NCBI GenBank assembly: GCA_964528425.1
Contig: CAZGTD010000044.1
Coordinates: 1-13,821, forward strand
Source of the DNA: UBA3263 sp964528425
Lineage (GTDB): Bacteria > Bacteroidota > Bacteroidia > Bacteroidales > Muribaculaceae
Direction of reading: 5' to 3'
Length of the DNA: 13,821 nucleotides
A program made the translations under genes and the position numbers. Positions 7,560 to 13,821 of the stretch are shown one piece after another (within the stretch, counting starts at the first letter, position 1; each line of letters begins with the position of its first letter). The notes under the pieces are model-generated. The model was not told where the DNA came from. It saw only the letters and a program-made list of their open reading frames with translations, and did not search any database.

Positions 7560-9887
7560 ATGAAACGACTACTGATCGTAACTCTGGCCGCGATGGCCAC
7601 TGTTGGCGTTCGCGCCGAACTGCTTGATCCGTCGGCAGCTCTACAGCGCGCTATGGAGCAGATTCCGTCGGCGTCGGTTCGCCGCGCCGTTCGCGGCGCC
7701 GCCCTCGCGCCGATGAAAACCGTGGCCCTGCATTCGACAGAGGCCGAACTCTACGTTTTCGACGCTCAGAATTCGCTGATGCTTGTCAGCGCCGAGAGCG
7801 AAACCCCGGCGCTGCTGGGCTATTCCGAAAACTACGAGCAAGGACAGCCGCTGCCCCCGGCTCTTGAAATGATGATTGAGAGCTACGCGGCCGAAATTGC
7901 GGCCGCTCGTAGCGGAAACGTAGTAAAGGCGGCTTCTTCGGCCGGTTCGCGCGCCGACTTCGCTGCAATCGCTCCGATATGCAAAACCACCTGGAACCAG
8001 GAAGCTCCCTACAATAATCTTACGCCCACACTTAACGGCAAGGCAACTGTTACCGGCTGCGTTGCAACCGCTATTGCCCAGATTCTGAAAACCTACGAGT
8101 ATCCGCAAAAGGGCTCGGGCGGTGTATATTCCTACTACTGGAAAAACGGCGGCAAATATATAAGCCTCGACTTCGACAAGGTCACTTTCGACTGGGCTAA
8201 CATGCTCAATAGCTATGCCGCCAACGGCAGCAACCCTGAGGTTAACAAAACCGCCGTCGCTACCCTGATGGAGGCTTGTGGCTATGCCGCCGACATGAAC
8301 TACAGCACCGATGCATCCGGTGCGACCGGAAATACCCTGGCTCGCGGTCTGGTGCGCAACCTGGGCTACGACCCCACGCTGCAATATCTGGAGCGCCGCT
8401 ATTTTTCGCTCGCCGACTGGAACGAGAAGGTTTATGGCGAGCTGGCAGCCGGCCATCCGGTTTATTACGACGGCATTACGCTCAGCAACGAGGGCCACGC
8501 CTTTGTTGTTGACGGTTATCGGTCTGAAGGATTTTTCCATCTCAACTGGGGCTGGGGCGGCCTCGCCGACGGCTATTTCCTGCTGACGGCTCTCGACCCC
8601 GGCAGTCAGGGAATCGGTGGCGCCTCGTCTGGCGCCGGCTTCGACCTGCTCCAAGGCGCCATTTTCGGCCTGAAGCCCGCTTCGGGCATTGAAGAATCCA
8701 AGGTGCCGCTGCTCTTTTTCTCTCAGGGTGCTTTTGCAATCAATACCCGGTCGATAACATCCGGTTCGTCGGTGTCGGTGTCGTATACCTGCTATAACGG
8801 GGGCAACTTCGCTGTTACGACCGTGTCGCCCGCCCTCTGTTTCACATCGGCCGGCGGAGTCAAGTATTACTCGAAGTCGGCCGCCGTTTCCGGTTCGGTT
8901 AGCCCGATGAACGGTTTCAATTTTGGAAGCGTGCCAACTCCTTCCGGTCTGCCCGAAGGAGATTACACGGTAACGGCGGCGGTTTATAGCGGCGTTACCA
9001 ATCACTACTATGGCGTTTACGGTCCGCTCGGGTTGGGCCAGAGCGTGCTCGCATCCGTTTCGGGCAACCGCATTACATTCCAAGGCACCGTCTTGCCCGA
9101 GCTTTGGGCGGCATCGGTTGCCGCTCCCGAGTCGGTTACCGCGCGTCGCGAATTTCCGGTTAGCCTGACAATCGAGAACTCATCAGCCGCGCCCTTCAGC
9201 GGAGCATTATATCTTGCGCTTTGCGAAACTGGCAAGACCGTCATAAAAGCCTATATATCCACTTTCGTGGCTAACGTCGACGGCAATTCCGCCGAAGAAC
9301 TCACTGTTGCTGCCGAAGTGCAGAACCTGGCACTTCCCGCAGGAACTTACGATATGTATGTTCTCGATTCAAACCGCAATGCTATTTCAAATGCGGTAGA
9401 AATAAGTCTTGAGGTGCCCGAAGACCTTGGCGTTCTGACCGCTTCGAAACTTACGATGCTGAGCCAGACCACCGACGACGTAAGCGTTTCGGTTACCCTG
9501 GCCGCTAAGGATGGTAACTATAAGGGACGTGTGTGGCTCCAGCTGCATAACCGCGGCGACTATAACAACTACGTTGCGCGTTATCCGGTTGACTTAACGC
9601 TCAAAAATGGCGGCTCTACGGTTGTTACTCTCGGCGGAGCTTTTCCCGAGGGGATTGCCGGTTACTACTACACAGCATATATCTACTATACCCACGAAGG
9701 CGTCGACACGGAATGTTCCGGCCGTCAGCGCAAAACCTTCCAGCTTGAAGAGGGCTCGGCAATTGAAGAAATTACCGCCGACAGTGGGTTGACAACGAAA
9801 GTTTATGACCTTACGGGGCGCAAAGTACTTGCTCCGGTACGTGGCCAGCTCTATATCACTGATAAAGGACAAAAAATATTTTACTGA
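7560..9887 (+). CDS. Secreted C10 (streptopain-like) cysteine protease, second of three tandem copies
   Basis: This 775-residue paralogue of the preceding gene has the same plan: signal peptide 1-19 (cut near VRA/EL), prodomain with ELYVF and LLGYSENY, and a catalytic domain from PICKTTWNQ (about 139-147). The catalytic pair is intact, Cys167 in TGCVATA and His313 in GHAFVVDG, with NWGWGG at 329-334 and GIGGASSG at 351-358. Beta-rich C-terminal domains follow (about 380-735), then the tail VYDLTGRKV and QLYI. The start codon directly abuts the previous stop (TAA 7557-7559, ATG 7560), so translation is probably coupled. A 25-base stretch encoding the segment after NWGWGG (8569-8593) is identical to 6226-6250 in the first copy, consistent with duplication or gene conversion. 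It is predicted to be an active, self-processing exported protease; its substrate is unknown. Confidence 0.93.
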   Translation: MKRLLIVTLAAMATVGVRAELLDPSAALQRAMEQIPSASVRRAVRGAALAPMKTVALHSTEAELYVFDAQNSLMLVSAESETPALLGYSENYEQGQPLPPALEMMIESYAAEIAAARSGNVVKAASSAGSRADFAAIAPICKTTWNQEAPYNNLTPTLNGKATVTGCVATAIAQILKTYEYPQKGSGGVYSYYWKNGGKYISLDFDKVTFDWANMLNSYAANGSNPEVNKTAVATLMEACGYAADMNYSTDASGATGNTLARGLVRNLGYDPTLQYLERRYFSLADWNEKVYGELAAGHPVYYDGITLSNEGHAFVVDGYRSEGFFHLNWGWGGLADGYFLLTALDPGSQGIGGASSGAGFDLLQGAIFGLKPASGIEESKVPLLFFSQGAFAINTRSITSGSSVSVSYTCYNGGNFAVTTVSPALCFTSAGGVKYYSKSAAVSGSVSPMNGFNFGSVPTPSGLPEGDYTVTAAVYSGVTNHYYGVYGPLGLGQSVLASVSGNRITFQGTVLPELWAASVAAPESVTARREFPVSLTIENSSAAPFSGALYLALCETGKTVIKAYISTFVANVDGNSAEELTVAAEVQNLALPAGTYDMYVLDSNRNAISNAVEISLEVPEDLGVLTASKLTMLSQTTDDVSVSVTLAAKDGNYKGRVWLQLHNRGDYNNYVARYPVDLTLKNGGSTVVTLGGAFPEGIAGYYYTAYIYYTHEGVDTECSGRQRKTFQLEEGSAIEEITADSGLTTKVYDLTGRKVLAPVRGQLYITDKGQKIFY

Positions 9888-9890
9888 TCA

Positions 9891-9922
9891 ACATAAATCA
9901 CCATAAATCACCATAAATCACC
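9891..9922 (+). repeat. Three 10-bp tandem repeats immediately before the third protease start codon
   Basis: The unit CCATAAATCA occurs at 9901-9910 and 9911-9920, with ACATAAATCA (one mismatch) at 9891-9900. A fourth unit begins as CCAT at 9921 and runs into the ATG at 9923, so the start codon lies where the next repeat would continue. The array fills almost all of the 35-base gap between the second and third protease genes, which otherwise touch or overlap their neighbours. It forms the A-rich leader that Bacteroidetes often use in place of a Shine-Dalgarno site. Changes in repeat number would change leader length without altering the protein. Confidence 0.85.
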
Positions 9923-12253
9923 ATGAAAAAGCTTAATATTCTCTTTGCCGCCTCGCTGTTGGCTCTCGGAGCCCAGGCTGAGGTGCTTTCGCCGGCCCAG
10001 GCTCTTCAACGCCTTAGCGCCGACGGACCGGCCCGCCGCATGGCCGCCCGCGCTCTGCAGGCCGAGCCGATGATTACGGTTGCCAACCACAGCCAGGATG
10101 CGGAACTCTACGTTTTTGCGCCGGCCGACGGCGGACTGATGGTTGTCAGCGCCGAAAGCAACGCTCCGGCTCTGCTCGGCTACTCCGAAAACTTCGTTGC
10201 CGGCGAAGATATGCCCCCGGCTCTTGAAATGATGCTCGAAGCATACGCCCGTGAAATCGAACAGATTCGCGCAGCCGGCATCAAGGCCGCTCCCGCGTCG
10301 CGCGCCAATGACTTCGACTATGTGCCGACCATTTGCGAAACCTATTGGGGTCAGGGCGCGCCCTTTAATGAATCGCTCCCCAAATTTAACGGTGGCGCAC
10401 CCTACGTTGGCTGCGCAGGCACCGCCATGGCCCAGATTCTGAAGGTTCACGAGTATCCCGAGCAGTGCACAGGCTCTATTTCATACGGCTGGAACGGCAC
10501 TACTCTCACCGGCGACTTCAGCAACTACAAGCCCGATTGGAAGAATATGCTCATTAAGTATAACGGCAGCAAGGACCCGGCAGAGAACCGTCAGGCCGTT
10601 GCCGACCTGATGAAGGCTTGCGGCTATTCCTGCAAAACCAATTTCACCACTACTTCGTCGGGCGCTTCGGGTGGTGAAGTGGCCAATGGCTTTATCAATA
10701 TCTTCGGTTATGACTACACCGTTGTGATGCTCAACCAGGTTTGGTTCAGCCTCGACGAGTGGAATAAGATGATCTACGACGAAGTTGCTGCAGGCCGTCC
10801 CGTTCACTATAGTGGCTACAACAACAAAGGCGGTGGCCACGGCTTCGTAATCGACGGCTACAAGGGCGACGGTCTGTTTCACGTAAACTGGGGCTGGACC
10901 GGAACTTCCGACGGATATTTCCTGCTGAGCGTTCTCGACCCCAAGGTGCAAGGTATCGGTGGCTCGTCTGACGGCTATAGCATGAATATGTCGGCAATCA
11001 TCGGCATTCAACCCGGCCAAAACACCCCGATAACCGATGTGCCAGTTCACATGTGGGTGGATGGTGGCTTTAAGGCCGTGCAGAATTCAACGGTTCCCGG
11101 CGGAATGGTAAACTTCCAGATTTCAGGCAGCAATGGCCGCGCCATAAACCGCTGCCCGATTACCTTCAATGGTGTCGGTTCTGCGCTGAAGTTCGTTTCC
11201 GACGCTGATGGCAAAGAGTACTACGCCCATTGCGACGGCTCTAACGTTTCGAACGTCAAACCGCTCTACGGCATGCAGTTTGCGCCCGTAATCATGCCTA
11301 ACGACCTGCCTGAAGGCACCTATAAGTGCTATCCTGCCGTATGGTATAAGGCTTCCGATAAAATCTACCCGATTCACTATTCGGTCGCCGAAGAAGAAAA
11401 CTTCGTGATTCCGGTAACGGTTATGGAGGGTAAGATTTATTTGGGTTCCGTTGACTCCGGCGAACTGAAGATTACCGACGTTGACATGCCCAAGGAAATC
11501 CGCACCAACGTTCCGTTCTATGTTAAGGGCAACATTGAGAATCCTTCGTCAGTAGACTTTGAGGGCTCTATTTGCCTGGGTATCTACGAACCCGGAAAAT
11601 CAATCCGTAAATCTAACCTCGGCGAAGTTTGCAGCAAGGCCAGCGGTAAGTATACCACCGAATTCGATGCCAAGGTTGAGCTGACGCTGGCAACTCTCGT
11701 TTCCGGAAATTATGATCTTGCTTTCTACGATGCTGCAACCAACAAGATTCTGAGCGACCGTTATGAGGTAGTGCTGATTGCTCCCGACGATGCGGCAACC
11801 ATCAAAGCCTCGAAGCTGACATGCCTGAGCAAGACCCGCGAGAACCTGCAGTTTGAGTTTGATGTAACCGCAACCTCGGGCGATTTCAAGGGACAGGTTT
11901 ATGTTGAAATCCGCGAAAAAGGTCAGACCTCGAGTTCATACGTTGAGCGCTACCAAAGCGATCCGATTCAAATTCCGGCCAAGGAAACGAAAACCATTAC
12001 TGTCGGCGATGAGTTCAAGGATGGCGAATTCGGCAAGAGCTATACGGCGTATATCATGTATCGCCATGCCGGCGAAATGGTTGAGGCCCCCGGCACTCAG
12101 CGCCACACTTTCGTGCTCGATGAAGAAACCTCGATTGACGAAATATCGGCAGACAAGGGCGCCGAGCCGATCTATGACCTTAGCGGCCGCCGGGTAGCAA
12201 ATCCGGTCAAAGGAAATATCTACATTAGCAACAACCGCAAGTTCAAACTGTGA
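9923..12253 (+). CDS. Secreted C10-family cysteine protease, divergent third tandem copy
   Basis: The 776-residue protein has a signal peptide (1-19, cut after GAQA) and a SpeB-type prodomain (ELYVF 61-65, LLGYSENF). Its catalytic domain starts about residue 135. Cys164 and His306 are retained, but the surroundings differ from the two upstream copies: GCVATA becomes GCAGTA (163-168), GHAFV becomes GHGFV (305-309), TWNQ becomes YWGQ (141-144) and NWGWGG becomes NWGWTG (322-327). It also has extra cysteines (for example C182, C233, C237). Beta-rich C-terminal domains (about 375-735) precede the tail IYDLSGRRV and NIYI. It may be active with altered specificity, or weakly active; the sequence cannot decide. 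It follows the 10-bp repeat array, and its stop overlaps the next gene's GTG start (GTGA, 12250-12253). Confidence 0.92.
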   Translation: MKKLNILFAASLLALGAQAEVLSPAQALQRLSADGPARRMAARALQAEPMITVANHSQDAELYVFAPADGGLMVVSAESNAPALLGYSENFVAGEDMPPALEMMLEAYAREIEQIRAAGIKAAPASRANDFDYVPTICETYWGQGAPFNESLPKFNGGAPYVGCAGTAMAQILKVHEYPEQCTGSISYGWNGTTLTGDFSNYKPDWKNMLIKYNGSKDPAENRQAVADLMKACGYSCKTNFTTTSSGASGGEVANGFINIFGYDYTVVMLNQVWFSLDEWNKMIYDEVAAGRPVHYSGYNNKGGGHGFVIDGYKGDGLFHVNWGWTGTSDGYFLLSVLDPKVQGIGGSSDGYSMNMSAIIGIQPGQNTPITDVPVHMWVDGGFKAVQNSTVPGGMVNFQISGSNGRAINRCPITFNGVGSALKFVSDADGKEYYAHCDGSNVSNVKPLYGMQFAPVIMPNDLPEGTYKCYPAVWYKASDKIYPIHYSVAEEENFVIPVTVMEGKIYLGSVDSGELKITDVDMPKEIRTNVPFYVKGNIENPSSVDFEGSICLGIYEPGKSIRKSNLGEVCSKASGKYTTEFDAKVELTLATLVSGNYDLAFYDAATNKILSDRYEVVLIAPDDAATIKASKLTCLSKTRENLQFEFDVTATSGDFKGQVYVEIREKGQTSSSYVERYQSDPIQIPAKETKTITVGDEFKDGEFGKSYTAYIMYRHAGEMVEAPGTQRHTFVLDEETSIDEISADKGAEPIYDLSGRRVANPVKGNIYISNNRKFKL

Positions 12254-13236
12254 AATCAGTCCTTATAGTGGGCGCCGGCGGATTCATAGGCGGCTTCATT
12301 GCTCAAAGAGCTCTGGAACTCGGCTATGAAACAACCGTCGGCGTTCGCGCATCCACGTCGCGGCGCTATCTTTCCGATGCGCGTTTGAAATTCCTTGAGT
12401 TTGACTACGATGACCCCGCGCAGGTTAAGTCAGCGCTTGCCCAGGCCGGCCCATGGACCTATGTAATCTACAATCTCGGTGCCACCAAATGCACCGGATT
12501 TAACGATTTCAACCGAATTAACTTTCAGTATTTGCGCACGTTTGCCACGGCTATGAAAGAGGCTGACCGCGTTCCCGAAAAGTTTCTCTACGTCAGCTCG
12601 CTGTCGGCAATCGGCCCGGGCGACGAAAAAGGCTATGCGCCTATTTCAGAGCAGATGCCTCCGCGCCCCAATACGCGCTACGGTCTGTCGAAAGTCAAGG
12701 CAGAGCAATGGCTCGAAACCTCCGGTTTGCCCTGGATTATTTTTCGTCCGACCGGGGTTTACGGACCCCATGAGCAGGATTATCTGATGATGATCAAGAG
12801 CATTGACCGCCATTTCGATTTCGGAGTAGGCTGGCGCAAGCAGTTGCTGACGTTTATTTATGTCGAGGACCTTGTGCAGGCCATGTTTATGGCCCTGGAG
12901 AAAGCGCCGGTTCATCGTCGCTATAATATTTCGGAACCGCGCAGCTATTCGCAGGCCGAATTCCGTAGAATCGTCAGCCACGAGCTCGGCCGCAAAGGCG
13001 TGATTTCTCTGAAAATGCCGCTGTGGGTGGTGAAACCTGTTTGTTGGGTGTCGCAAAAAGTTGGCTTGCTAACCGGCAAGCCGGCAACACTGAATCTCGA
13101 CAAATTCAATATTCTCAAGCAGCGTAACTGGCAGTGCACAACCGACGCCGCAACCGCCGATTTCGGTTTCACGGCCCCGACCTCGCTGGCCGAGGGCATC
13201 CGCCGCACCGTCGCCGCCTACCGTCAGCTAAGTTAG
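12250..13236 (+). CDS. NAD(P)-dependent epimerase/dehydratase-like protein (extended SDR family)
   Basis: The 328-residue cytoplasmic protein has a Rossmann fold with an N-terminal nucleotide-binding motif GAGGFIG (8-14, GxxGxxG). The SDR catalytic residues are present: a serine in YVSSLSAIG (114-122), Tyr144 and Lys148 in YGLSK. RPTGVYGP (166-173) and FIYVEDLV (202-209) are typical of extended SDRs such as nucleotide-sugar epimerases and 3-beta-hydroxysteroid dehydrogenase-like enzymes. The substrate cannot be named from sequence. A hydrophobic stretch near 252-275 may pack in the C-terminal substrate domain or touch the membrane. The start is GTG at 12250, overlapping the preceding protease stop by four bases. 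This start is preferred because the glycine motif begins at residue 8, as expected for the family. It is the last gene of the operon; no link to proteolysis or phosphate transport is evident. Confidence 0.9.
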   Translation: MKSVLIVGAGGFIGGFIAQRALELGYETTVGVRASTSRRYLSDARLKFLEFDYDDPAQVKSALAQAGPWTYVIYNLGATKCTGFNDFNRINFQYLRTFATAMKEADRVPEKFLYVSSLSAIGPGDEKGYAPISEQMPPRPNTRYGLSKVKAEQWLETSGLPWIIFRPTGVYGPHEQDYLMMIKSIDRHFDFGVGWRKQLLTFIYVEDLVQAMFMALEKAPVHRRYNISEPRSYSQAEFRRIVSHELGRKGVISLKMPLWVVKPVCWVSQKVGLLTGKPATLNLDKFNILKQRNWQCTTDAATADFGFTAPTSLAEGIRRTVAAYRQLS

Positions 13237-13254
13237 TCTATCCGGACAAACTCG

Positions 13255-13316
13255 CTCCTGTTTCTACTGTTCTCCTGTCGGTAGTTTTTTAGACAGGAGT
13301 ACAGGAGAAACAGGAG
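13255..13316. repeat. Long inverted repeat (25-bp arms) built of repeated ACAGGAG/CTCCTGT units
   Basis: The left arm (13255-13279) and right arm (13292-13316) are reverse complements at 23 of 25 positions, around a 12-base loop holding six T's (13285-13290). The right arm contains ACAGGAG three times at spacings of 8 and 9 bases. The left arm carries the complement CTCCTGT twice, plus the variant TACTGT. The hairpin begins 18 bases after the operon's stop codon and could mark the 3' end of the operon transcript. However, only a short CTTTA follows it, so it is not a standard intrinsic terminator. It might be a dispersed palindromic repeat or an mRNA-stabilising structure. Confidence 0.8.
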
Positions 13317-13362
13317 CTTTAGTCTGATCATGTTGCTGTTGTCAAAAACTGTGCCTGATTTC

Positions 13363-13399
13363 AAAAATTAACGGCGGCCCGGAGTGGGTCGCCGTTAAT
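13363..13399 (-). terminator. Intrinsic terminator of the GH109-like gene
   Basis: ATTAACGGCG (13367-13376) and CGCCGTTAAT (13390-13399) are perfect complements. The stem continues through a G-T pair and CCC/GGG to a five-base GGAGT loop, giving 14 bp in total. On the minus strand the stem is followed at once by a U-run from the A-run at 13363-13367. It begins 18 bases past the stop codon of the minus-strand gene, which is the right side and distance for its terminator. The plus-strand side lacks a T-run. Confidence 0.8.
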
Positions 13400-13416
13400 T
13401 ATGGGGTTAGGTGAGT

Positions 13417-13821
13417 TTATTTCATTTTTTTGAGGGCTTTTTGGTAAGCTTTTTCAGCTTTGGCTTTGGCTTTGGGGATCTTGGCTGCGCCGATAGCGTC
13501 GTAGAGGTCCCAGAGCTTGAGCTCCTTAACCTGAGCTTTCTGAGCTTCGGTGTGGGCTTTGGCAATGGCTTCGGCCTTGGCTTCGTCGTCGGGATCGGCA
13601 TAGGCGTGTTTGTAGCCCTTAACGTCGTTCCAGTGGCCGCGGGTGAAGTCGGGGAAGGTAACAGCAGCTGAGTTGTTGTCCATCGACAGGGCGCCGAGTT
13701 CGCCGAGACAGCACCATTCAGCCAGGTCATAAACGTCCATGTCGAGAGGCAGGCCGTTTTGCAGGCAGTAAACCAGACGGGCGTCCATCATGAAGTCCAT
13801 GCCGCCGTGGCCCATTTCGCG
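13417..13821 (-). CDS. C-terminal part of a GH109/Gfo-Idh-MocA family protein (5' end outside window)
   Basis: The reading frame stays open to the window edge, so the N-terminal NAD-binding domain and the true start are missing; the internal ATG at 13815 is not taken as the start. The visible 134 residues begin REMGHGGMDF and continue with LQNGLPLDMDVYD and FPDFTRGHW. This signature is typical of the C-terminal half of GH109 proteins, NAD-dependent glycosidases of the Gfo/Idh/MocA fold first described as alpha-N-acetylgalactosaminidases. Many related proteins are untested, so substrate and activity are uncertain. After the family core, about 65 residues form an Ala/Lys-rich, probably helical tail ending KKMK. 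I do not recognise this tail as a standard part of the family. The gene converges on the protease operon and has its own terminator at 13363-13399. Confidence 0.8.
   Translation of the reverse strand, partial: REMGHGGMDFMMDARLVYCLQNGLPLDMDVYDLAEWCCLGELGALSMDNNSAAVTFPDFTRGHWNDVKGYKHAYADPDDEAKAEAIAKAHTEAQKAQVKELKLWDLYDAIGAAKIPKAKAKAEKAYQKALKKMK

Noticed and set aside
7641..9083. 480-codon minus-strand open frame opposite the second protease
   Set aside because: It lies wholly inside a clear C10 protease gene, has low-complexity composition with no domain, and has no promoter or terminator of its own.
9891..9922. Possible CRISPR or phage attachment site
   Set aside because: The 10-bp units are directly adjacent with no spacers, and no cas, integrase or mobile gene is nearby. 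It is a simple tandem repeat.
13255..13316. Inverted repeat as the terminal repeats of an insertion sequence or MITE
   Set aside because: The arms are separated by only 12 bases, with no transposase and no evident target-site duplication flanking them, so a hairpin element is the simpler description.
13411..13671. 86-codon plus-strand open frame opposite the GH109-like gene
   Set aside because: It is a Phe/Gly/Val-rich shadow of the Ala/Lys-rich tail. The minus-strand frame has the family signature and a terminator.

Overview
The window looks like a chromosomal segment of an anaerobic gut-type Bacteroidales (Bacteroidetes), perhaps Muribaculaceae- or Prevotella-like. The reasons are moderately GC-rich genes with AT-rich gene starts lacking strong Shine-Dalgarno sites, a promoter matching the Bacteroidetes TTTG / TAnnTTTG consensus, several secreted proteins ending in a GRRV...P..G.IYI-type tail resembling the end of type IX secretion C-terminal domains, and a GH109-like oxidoreductase-fold gene. 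The assignment rests on these features only. No tRNA, rRNA, CRISPR, insertion sequence or phage gene is visible.

Layout. (1) 1-3194, minus strand: a hairpin likely to be the 3' terminator, then a 1046-residue secreted protein of unknown function, apparently built of three beta-trefoil-like modules plus a C-terminal sorting-type tail. (2) 3195-3396: an AT-rich divergent intergenic region with a strong promoter for the plus-strand operon, an operator-like dyad over that promoter, an A/T-flanked hairpin and a weaker candidate promoter for the minus-strand gene. (3) 3397-13236, plus strand: five tightly packed genes that read as one operon. They are a Na+/phosphate cotransporter-family protein with a PhoU-like tail, three consecutive secreted C10 (streptopain/SpeB-type) cysteine proteases of about 780 residues, and an extended-SDR NAD-dependent epimerase/dehydratase-like protein. 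The junctions are an ATGA overlap, a direct abutment, a 35-base gap containing three copies of a 10-bp repeat, and a GTGA overlap. (4) 13237-13416: a convergent intergenic region with a long 25-bp-arm inverted repeat and a clear minus-strand terminator. (5) 13417-13821, minus strand: the C-terminal part of a GH109/Gfo-Idh-MocA family protein that runs off the window.

How the genes may work together. The three proteases each have a signal peptide, a SpeB-type propeptide, a Cys/His catalytic domain, a roughly 400-residue beta-rich C-terminal region and a sorting-type tail, so they are probably exported, self-maturing surface or secreted proteases arising from tandem duplication. The third copy departs from the family at several active-site positions. 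Co-transcription with an inner-membrane phosphate transporter and a cytoplasmic SDR enzyme is unusual and its meaning is unknown. The most noteworthy items are this operon, the divergent third protease, the 10-bp repeat immediately before that protease's start codon, and the long hairpin made of repeated ACAGGAG units.
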